Source: Streptomyces sp. YIM 121038
GTDB lineage: Bacteria > Actinomycetota > Actinomycetes > Streptomycetales > Streptomycetaceae
Direction: 5' to 3'
Assembly (NCBI RefSeq): GCF_006088715.1
Contig: NZ_CP030771.1
Location: 7,872,001 to 7,936,000 of the forward strand
DNA length: 64,000 nucleotides
A program made the position numbers and the translations under genes. Below the pieces are notes generated by a model that worked only from the letters and a program-made list of their open reading frames with translations, was not told where the DNA came from and ran no database searches. Each line of letters begins with the position of its first letter. Position 1 is the first letter of the stretch. Shown piece after piece: positions 1 to 8,300 of this stretch.

Positions 1-397
1 GCACCGCCGAGGAGCGCACCGCGACGCGTGGGCGGCCGAGCGCGTCGTACGCGGCCACGACGGTGCGCGCGAGGGACTCCGGGATCTCGCGGGCGAGCAC
101 CAACTCCCTGATGGAGGCGGGGGACGCGTCCCTGGCCCCGGCGGCCCGCAGCTCGGCGCCGAGCCCGCTCTCGCGCAGGAACAGGTCGAACAGGCCGGTG
201 GTGAGGCAGAACGCGGGCGGCACCGGCAGGCCCGCCCGGGTCAGCTCGTCGAGCCGGGCGCCCTTGCCGCCGAGCTCCTGAGGAGCCGCTCCGTGCGGGC
301 CGCCGATGACGGCGACGAGGCCGGTGGCCGCGCCCTGGAGCGGTGCCGCCGGCGCCTCGGTCGTCTCGCGCGCGTCGTGCGTGGCCTTCGTGGTCAT
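1..397 (-). CDS. redH: RedH-like prodiginine condensing enzyme (N-terminal part, cut by window edge)
   Basis: About 132 N-terminal residues are present; the rest runs off the left edge. The segment LGGKGARLDELTRAGLPVPP followed by VAVRSSA is the N-terminal ATP-binding fold of the pyruvate-phosphate dikinase/PEP-synthase family. RedH and PigC use this fold to join 4-methoxy-2,2'-bipyrrole-5-carbaldehyde (MBC) to the alkylpyrrole, the last step to a linear prodiginine. The ATG at 397 overlaps the stop of redI (ATGA), so the two are translationally coupled. The name rests on family plus position next to redI; a general PEP synthase is the alternative but is unlikely in this context. Confidence 0.85.
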   Translation of the reverse strand, partial: MTTKATHDARETTEAPAAPLQGAATGLVAVIGGPHGAAPQELGGKGARLDELTRAGLPVPPAFCLTTGLFDLFLRESGLGAELRAAGARDASPASIRELVLAREIPESLARTVVAAYDALGRPRVAVRSSAV

Positions 398-1548
398 GAC
401 GTGGCCTCCTCGGCGGTCGGCGGGAGCGGGGCGGGGGACGCCGGGCGGGCGCCGACCGGGCCCGGGTGCGCGTTGACGCCGGTGAACACGCGGAACGGCT
501 GGCCGGGCAGCACGCCCGTGGCCCGCACGTCGTCGAACCCGGCGGCGCGCAGCTGGCCGAGCAGCTCGTCCTCGCGCGGCAGCGGCCCGCCGAACGAGGC
601 GTACTCGAACCACAGGTTGAGCACCTCGATGCCGAGCGTGCGGCTGCCCCGGCAGGACGAGGTGAGCAGCAGCGTGCCGCCCGGGGCCAGGAAGGAGCGG
701 ACCCGGGCGAGCACCTCGGCGCGCTCCTCGGGCGGGAAGTAGTAGATGTTGTTGTGCAGGGTCACCACGTCGAACTGCGGCTGGAGGTCCAGGGTGCGCA
801 CATCGCCCTGGCGGGTCTCGACGCGGTCGGCGAGGCCCCACTGCGCCATGTTCTTTGCGGCCCGCTCGGCGACCTCGCCCTGGAGGTCGACCGCGAGCGC
901 GGTCAGGCGCGGGTTGAGCCCGGCCGCGTGGCGGACGTACGCGCCGCTGCCGCAGCCCACTTCGAGCAGACGCACCGGAGTCGTACGCGGCAGCGTGCGG
1001 GTGACGGCCTCCTCGACGAAGCCGCGCACCACGAGCGAGGAGCGGGCGATGACCAGGCCGTCCTGGTCGGACAGGGTGAAGCGGCTGCCGTCCGCGAGCA
1101 TGCGCGGGGCGTCGCGCAGGGCGGGCACGTGGAAGCGCAGGAGCTCCTCAAGGGCTGCCGCCACGGGGTCGTTGGCGACCTGGGCGAGGGCCTTGGCGGT
1201 GCGGCTGCGCAGCAGGTAGCAGCCCTCCTTCGTGCGCAGCTCGCCGAGGCGCACGCCGATCTCCAGCCACGCGCGCAGCCGCTGGCGGTCCGCGGGCTCC
1301 GTGCCGCAGCCGACGCGTTCGGCGATGCTCTCCAGGTCGCAGGGGCGCACCGCGAGGCACTGGAGCACGCCCGAGCCCGCGGCCGCCGCGAGGAACGACG
1401 CCCGGTACAGCGGCGTGAACAGCGTGCGGTTGAGCACGAGCAGCAGCGGCACCCGCGGGTCCGTGACGATCCGCGCCGCCGCGAGCACGTCCGTGAGGGG
1501 CTCCTGCGCCCGGTCTTTGACGGCCTTGGCCAGGCTCAGTAGGTCCAT
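394..1548 (-). CDS. redI: RedI-like SAM-dependent O-methyltransferase
   Basis: A 384-residue class I methyltransferase. Residues up to about 100 look like the dimerisation region of O-methyltransferases, and the SAM motif LLEVGCGSGAYVRHA sits near residue 190, with an acidic residue (AVDLQ) closing the second strand. In prodiginine pathways RedI methylates the hydroxyl of 4-hydroxy-2,2'-bipyrrole intermediates to give the methoxy group of MBC. The ATG at 1548 was chosen because the protein then starts MDLLSLAKAV, where family similarity begins; the open frame continues further upstream but only as an antisense-type shadow. It overlaps redH by four bases and the end of redJ by 13 bases, so redJ-redI-redH are probably co-translated. 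Confidence 0.88.
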   Translation of the reverse strand: MDLLSLAKAVKDRAQEPLTDVLAAARIVTDPRVPLLLVLNRTLFTPLYRASFLAAAAGSGVLQCLAVRPCDLESIAERVGCGTEPADRQRLRAWLEIGVRLGELRTKEGCYLLRSRTAKALAQVANDPVAAALEELLRFHVPALRDAPRMLADGSRFTLSDQDGLVIARSSLVVRGFVEEAVTRTLPRTTPVRLLEVGCGSGAYVRHAAGLNPRLTALAVDLQGEVAERAAKNMAQWGLADRVETRQGDVRTLDLQPQFDVVTLHNNIYYFPPEERAEVLARVRSFLAPGGTLLLTSSCRGSRTLGIEVLNLWFEYASFGGPLPREDELLGQLRAAGFDDVRATGVLPGQPFRVFTGVNAHPGPVGARPASPAPLPPTAEEATS

Positions 1549-2327
1549 GGGGGTTCCAACTCCTCGGTGGTGCGGGTGAGTTCGGCGCGCAGGTCGCGCA
1601 GCAGGGGGCGGCGGCCGGGACCGTTGAGGTAGAAGTGGCCGCCCGCCACGTGCCGGCGCAGCAGCGAGGCACGGGTGTACGGGCGCCACGCCTCGACGTG
1701 CGGCGCGGGCGCGAGCGCGTCGCCGACGGCGGAGTACGCGGTCATCGGGCAGCCGAGGGGGCGGCGCGGCCGCCACCGGTAGCGCTCGCAGGCCGTGAGG
1801 TCGGCGCGCAGGACCGGGAGCCTGCGCTCCAGGTAGGCGCCCGCGATCCGGTCCCCGGGCGCGAGCGCGCCCAGGTCGTGGACGAGCCGGCGCAGGTCCT
1901 CGTCGCCGAGGGCATGGTCGGCGCGGTCGGCGTACAGGTGCGGGGCGCGGCTGCCGGACACGAACAGGTGGCGCGGTCCGGGCGCACCGCGCTCGCGCAG
2001 GGCGCACGCCACCTCGTACGCGACGAGGGCCCCCATGCTGTGCCCGAACAGCACGTAGTCACGCACGAGTCCGGCCGCGAGCAGCGCGTCCGTCACGTCG
2101 GACACCAGCGCGTCCAGGTCCGTGTACGGCGGCTCGCGCAGCCGCAGACCGCGCCCGGGCGGCTGCACCGCCACCACGGGCGCCCCCAGCAGCGCGGGCC
2201 AGTCGCGGTACGCGGAGGCCGTGCCGCCCGCGTACGGGAAGCAGATCAGCCGCGGCGCCCCGGCCGCCGGGGCGGGGCCGGGCCCCGGGAACCAGTCGCG
2301 GGCCGCGCGCCGCTCGGTCAGATGCAC
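1536..2327 (-). CDS. redJ: RedJ-like type II thioesterase
   Basis: A 263-residue alpha/beta hydrolase of the type II thioesterase group that accompanies PKS and NRPS systems. It shows RLICFPYAGGTASAYRDW near residue 30, the nucleophile elbow GHSMGALVAYE with the catalytic Ser near residue 100, and a C-terminal GGHFYLN carrying the catalytic His. Such enzymes remove wrongly loaded acyl groups from carrier proteins; in red it would edit RedL, RedO, RedN or RedQ. The GTG start at 2327 was chosen because a GAGAGGAG ribosome site lies about eight bases upstream and the reading frame then opens at the family start. It lies 44 bp downstream of the redLK stop. Confidence 0.88.
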   Translation of the reverse strand: MHLTERRAARDWFPGPGPAPAAGAPRLICFPYAGGTASAYRDWPALLGAPVVAVQPPGRGLRLREPPYTDLDALVSDVTDALLAAGLVRDYVLFGHSMGALVAYEVACALRERGAPGPRHLFVSGSRAPHLYADRADHALGDEDLRRLVHDLGALAPGDRIAGAYLERRLPVLRADLTACERYRWRPRRPLGCPMTAYSAVGDALAPAPHVEAWRPYTRASLLRRHVAGGHFYLNGPGRRPLLRDLRAELTRTTEELEPPWTY

Positions 2328-2352
2328 GGGAACGGGCTCCTCTCGCGGAGCG

Positions 2353-2380
2353 GTGGTCAACGGGTCCGTGGTCAACGGGT
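2353..2380. repeat. 15-bp tandem duplication at the redLK stop codon
   Basis: GTGGTCAACGGGT occurs at 2353-2365 and again at 2368-2380. The right-hand copy contains the stop codon of the redLK fusion (2372-2374), and the left-hand copy repeats the same TGA in frame. It is a simple sequence duplication at the gene end with no obvious signal function. Confidence 0.6.
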
Positions 2381-5300
2381 GACGTGGGCGCGGCCCTCGG
2401 GCGAGTCGAGCCAGGCGAGCGTGAGCCGCACGCCCTCCTCGAAGCCCACCTCGCTCTTGAAGCCGAAGTCGTCGCGGGCGCGGTCGATGGCGTACGACTG
2501 GTCGCGGTCGAAGAGGTGCACCGCGTGCCGGGTGAGCACCGGCCGTGACTTCAGCCGCAGCGCCCCGTACACCCCCTCCGACAGGGTCGCGACGCCCCGC
2601 GCCACCGGTGCGGGCAGGCTCAGCGCGGGCGGCTTGACGCCGAGGCCGCGCGCGAGCGCCTCGATGTAGGCGCGCCACGTGGTGCGGTCGGGGTCGCGCA
2701 GGTTGTACGTCCGTCCCGCGGCGGCCTCCGCGGCGCAGGCGGCGATCATCGCGTCCGCGGCGTTGCCCACGTACAGCAGGCCCGCCGGGACGTCGCCGCC
2801 GCGGATGTAGACCATCTGGCGGCTCAGGAGCAGCGTCGCGATCTCCACGACGAAGTCCTTGCTGCGCGGCCCGTACACGCTCACCGGCCGCACCACGGTC
2901 AGCGGCAGCAGGGCGCGCGCCGCGGCCTCGCGCACGGCCTGCTCGCCGAGCAGCTTGCTGCGGTTGTACGGCAGGCCGATGTCGCGCGGCGGCGTGCTCT
3001 CGTCGCCGGGCCGGACCGGGTAGCCGTACACGTCGGTGGTGCTGACGTGCAGGAACCGCTCGACGGTGCCCGCGTGCGCGGCGGCCTCGACGAGGGTGCG
3101 GCTGCCGTCGACGTTGACCCGCTGGAAGTGCGCCCACGGCCCCCAGTCCGCCGACAGGCCGGTGCAGTTGTAGACGTGCCGGACCCCGGCGGTCGCGCGG
3201 CGCAGGCTGTCCGGGTCGGTGAGGTCGCCGGTGACCACCTCGACCGACCCGGCGTCCGCGTCGGCGAACCCGGAGCGGTCGCTGCCCTCGCGGACCAGGG
3301 CCCGGACCCGGTGGCCGCGCTCGACGAGGCGGCGCGTGAGGTGCCCGCCGATGAATCCGCTCGCTCCGGCGACGAGCACGTCGGGGGGCGCGCCCCGGCC
3401 CGGCGCGGCCGGGCTCCCGACAGCGGGGGACGCCGACGGAGAGGCCGGTTCCGACGACGTCCCCGATGCCGCTCCCGCACCGGTGCGGGAGGTCTCCGGA
3501 GTGTGCTGCTGCTCTGCCATGGCTCGTCCCAACAGGTCGAGGGCGCGGTCGAGTTCGTCCTGGGTGTGGTCGGCGTTGATGAAGAAGCGCAGACGGCAGG
3601 CGTCGCGCGGGACGGCCGGATGGCCGATCGGCATGACGTTCACGCCCAGGCGGAGCAGCGCGTTGGAGAGCGCCATGGTCTCCTCCCAGCCGCCGATGAC
3701 GACCGGCACCACCGCCGAGGCGCGCGACACGCCGATGTCGAGGCCGCGGGCGCGCGCCGAGTCCCGGAAGTGCTCGGCGAGCCCCCGCAGGCGGGCCACG
3801 CGCTCCGGCTCGGCCCGGATGACGCGGATCGCCTCCAGGGCGGCGGCCGTGCTGGCGGGCGAGATGCCGGTGCTGAAGATGTGCAGCGGGGCCGTGAACT
3901 TCAGGTACTCCACCAGCGGGTGCCGCGCCGCCACATAGCCGCCGAGGCTGCCGATCGCCTTGCTGAGCGTGCCCATCCACAGGTCGACGTCGGCGCGGTC
4001 CACGCCGAAGTACTCGCCGATGCCCCGCCCTGTGCGGCCGAGCACGCCGATCGAGTGGGCCTCGTCGACCATCAGGAGCGCGCCGTGCCGCCGCTTGACG
4101 CCGATGAACTTCGGCAGGTCCGGCAGGTCGCCGTCCTGGCTGTAGGCGCCCTCGATCAGGACCAGGGCGCGCCGGGCCCGGCCGCGCGCCGCGGTGAGCG
4201 CGCGGTCCAGGGCGCGCCAGTCGTTGTGCGGGAAGGGCCTGCGCCGCGCGCCGGACAGGACGCTGCCGCGCACCGCGCTGTCGTGGATCCACTCGTCGTG
4301 CAGGATCAGGTCCTCGGGGCCGAGGAGGTGCCCGATCGTCGCCACGTTCGTGGCGTGCCCGCCCGCGAAGACGACGGCCGCCTCGGTGCCGAGGAACGAG
4401 GCGATCTCGGCGTCGAGCGCGTGGTGCAGCGGCGTCTCGCCGAACAGCAGCGGCGTCGCCGAGCACGACGTGCCGTAGTGGTCGACGGCGGCCTTCGCCG
4501 CGGCGCGGACGCGTGGGTGGTGGGACAGGGCCAGGTAGTTGAAGGCGGAGAAGTTCAGGACGGACTCGCCGTTCACGCGCGCACGGGCGCCGTTGTACCC
4601 CTCGTGCGTCCGGCCGTACGGGTTCGCCCCGTCGGCCGTGGCCTGCCGCAGTCTGCCCTGGAGTTCGGCGTACTCGGGCCACTCCTCGAAGACGCGCTCC
4701 TGGCGGACGGGGGCGGGGGCTTCGTCGGGCACGGCTTCCTCGGGTACGCCTTCCTCTTCGGGTACGCCTTCTTCGGGTACGGCCGGGTCGGGAGCGGCCT
4801 GGGCGGCGGGGGCGAGCGGCTGTGCGGCGGGCCCCGGCGCGGCGGGCGTCGGCGCGGCCCCGTCGAGCAGGTCCACCAGCTGGCCGACGGTCGGGTCCTC
4901 GGGGAGCCGCTCGCGGTTGCCGTTGAGCCGGTCGGGGAACCGCCGCGCGAGCGCGCGCTCCAGCTCCTGGCGCATCAGCGAGTCGAAGCCGAGGTCCGTG
5001 CCGAGCCGCGCGTCGCCGGGGATCCGGCGGGCGTCGTAGCCGCAGACGCGGGCCACGTGGGCGACGACTTCGTGCCGGGCGGAGGAGGGGGCGTGCGGGA
5101 GGGACGGTGTGCGCCGGGGGACGGGGGCCGTCTCCGCACCGGTCACGGCTGCGGTCCGCGGCCGGGGCGTCGGCACCGGCTCGGGCGTCGCGGTCCCGGA
5201 GGCTTCGGAGGCTTCGGACGTTTCGGGGGCGTCGAGGGCTTCGGGTGCCTCAGGGGCTGCGGGGGCTTCGGGGTTTGCGGGTTCCGAGGGTGCCCCGGGC

Positions 5301-8300
5301 GCGGCCACCGGTGGCGTGAACCAGTACGCCTCCCGCTCCAGGACCGCGTGCGGCACCGGCACCCGGGGCCCGCGGTAGCCCTCGTCGAGCGCGGCCCAGT
5401 CCACCGTGCCGCCCGCGCAGTGCAGTCGGCCGAGGGACTGGAGCAGGGTCTCCCAGTCGCCGGAGGCTGGTCCTGAACCCGAGCCCGGTCCTGAACCCGA
5501 GCCCGAGCCCGTCGCCGTCGCGGAGGCCGGGCGGCGCAGCGACGGCAGCCACAGCGGGGGCCGCTCGGCGTCGGCGGGGGCCGCGGGCGCCGTGGCCCGG
5601 GCCGGCCCGAGCAGCGTCGGATGCGGGCCGACCTCCACGAAGGCGGTGCAGCCGAGGCCGCGCAGCGTCGCGCAGCCGTCGGCGAACCGCACGGTGCCCA
5701 GGAGGTGTGCCACCAGGGCGTCGGCGTCGATCCGCCCCACGGGCCCGCCGGTGGCGTCCGACACCCAGGGGATGGCGGGCTCGGCGAACCGCACCGCCCG
5801 CGCGGCCGCCCGCAGCGGCTCGGCGGCGCCCGCCATCAGCGGCGAGTGGAAGGCGTGCGACACGGCGAGCGGCTTGACCGTGACCGACTTCTCCCGCAGG
5901 GCCGCGCCCGCCCGCTCGATCTGCTCACGCTCGCCGGAAAGGACCAGGTGGGTGGGGGAGTTGACGGCGGCCACCGCCACGGAGTCCAGGCCGTCGGCCA
6001 CCGTCCGGACCGTGTCCGCGTCGCCGACGCAGGCGATCATCGCGCCGTCCCCGGGCTGCTCGGCCATCAGGCGTCCGCGCACCGCGGCCAGCATGAGGGC
6101 GTCCTCGAAGGAGAGCGCGCCGGACACGCACGCGGCGGCGTACGCGCCGACGCTGTGCCCGAGGACGGCGGCGGGCCGCACGCCGACCGACATCCACAGC
6201 TCGGCGAGCGCCACCTCCAGGGCCACCAGGGCGGGCTGACAGTGCCGCGTGGACCGCAGCCGCTCGGCCGGGTCCGCGGCGGCGCCGGAGGTGGCGCCCG
6301 GGGCCGCGCCCGAGGCGGTCTCCGAGGCCGTGCCCGACGGGGCCGCCGGGGCGGTGCCCGGAGCCGTGTCGAACAGCAACTCCGTTAGCGGAACGCCCAG
6401 TTCGGGCCGCAGCACGCGGTCCGCGCGGTCGATGGCGCGGGCGAAGGCGGCGTGCGTGTCGTAGAGGCCCTTGCCCATGCCCGGGTACTGCGTGCCCTGG
6501 CCGGTGAACAGGAACGCGACCTTCGGCGCCGGGCCGTGCGGGGCCGTCCCGCGCACCACGCCCCGCGCCGCCTCGCCCCGCGCCAGGGCGTCGAGGCCGG
6601 AGTCGAGGGCCGCGGCGGAGCCGCCGAGGACGACCGCGCGGTGCGCGAGCCGTGCGCGGCCGGTGTACGCCGCCCGGCACAGGTCGCCCACCGGCGTGTC
6701 GGGGTGGGCGGCGAGATGGGTGCGCCACGCCCGGGCCAGCGTCGTCAGGGCGGTCGGCGTGTGGCCGGACAGACACAGGGCGTGCACCGGCCGCGCGGGC
6801 GGCGTCCGCACGGCCGGGGCGGGCTCGGGCGGTGACTCCAGGACCACGTGCGCGTTCGCGCCGCCGAACCCGAAGGAGCTGACCGCGGCCCGCACCGGAC
6901 CCCGGGCCGCGAGGGGCGTCCGGCGCGTCGGCACGTGCAGCCCCGCGCCCGCCCGGTCAAGGTGCCGGTTCGGCGTGCGCAGGTGCAGCGTCGGCGGCAC
7001 CTCGCGGTCGCGCACCACGAGCACCGCCTTGATCAGGCCCGCTATGCCCGCGGCCGCCTCCAGGTGCCCGATGTTGGTCTTCACCGAGCCGACCAGGCAG
7101 CGCGCGCCGTCCGGGCGGCCCATGCCGTACGCGCCCGCGAGGCCCTCCCACTCCACGGGATCGCCGAGCGGGGTGCCGGTGCCGTGCGCCTCGACGTAGT
7201 CGACCTCCTTGCCGCTCAGCCCGGCGCGGGCCAGGGCCTGTTCGATCACCGCGCGCTGCGCAGAGCCCTTGGGCGCGGTCAGGCCGTTGCTGCGGCCGCC
7301 GTGCCCGGTCGCCGAGCCCCTGATCACCGCGTACACCCGGTCGCCGTCCGCGAGGGCGGCGGACAGCGGCTTGAGCAGCACCAGGCCCGCGCCCTCGCCG
7401 CGCACGTAGCCGTCCGCCGCGTCGTCGAAGGTGCGGCAGCGGCCGTCGGCGGCGAGCATGCCGCCGTCCGCGAACGCCACCGAGAGGCCGGGCGTGAGCA
7501 TCAGGTTCACACCGCCCGCGAGCGCCAGGGAGCACTCGCCCCTGCGCAGGCTGTCGCACGCCAGGTGCACCGCCGTCAGGGACGACGAGCACGCGGTGTC
7601 CAGGGCGAGGCTCGGGCCGCGCAGATCGAGGACGTACGACAGGCGGTTGGCGGCGACGGCGTGCGCGTTGCCGGTGGCGCCGTGCACGTCGACGGTGTCC
7701 AGGCGGCCCATCTGGAGCTCGCTGTAGTCGTGGCTGCTGAGGCCCGCGAACACGCCGGTGGCGCTGCCCGCCAGGGACGTCGGGTCCAGGCCCGCGTCCT
7801 CCAGGGTCTGCCAGGCCACTTCGAGCAGGAGCCGCTGCTGGGGGTCCATGCGGACCGCCTCGCGCGCCGACACGCCGAAGAAGCGGGCGTCGAACTCCGC
7901 CACGCCGTCCAGGAACCCGCCGAACCCCGGCGCGGCGACCCGCTCGGCGTCCCAGCGGTCCCGCGGCACCTCGGTGACGGCGTCCCGGCCGTCGCGCAGG
8001 AGCCGCCCGAAGCTGTCCGGGTCGGGGGCGCCGGGGAAGCGGCAGCCGATGCCGACGACGGCCACGGGCTCGTGCGCGTCCCGGCCCTCGGGCGGGCCGC
8101 CGTCGACCGCGGCCGTCGCCCGGGTGGCCGCGAGGTGGGCCGCGATCGCGCGGATCGTCGGATGGTCGAAGACCACGGACGCGGGGATCTCCCGTCCGGT
8201 GCGCGCGCCCAGCTCGGCGAGGACGGCCACGGCCTGCCGGGAGTCGAGGCCGAGCGAGGCGAGGGGCCTCGTGGGGTCCACCGCGCCCGCCGCGAGACCG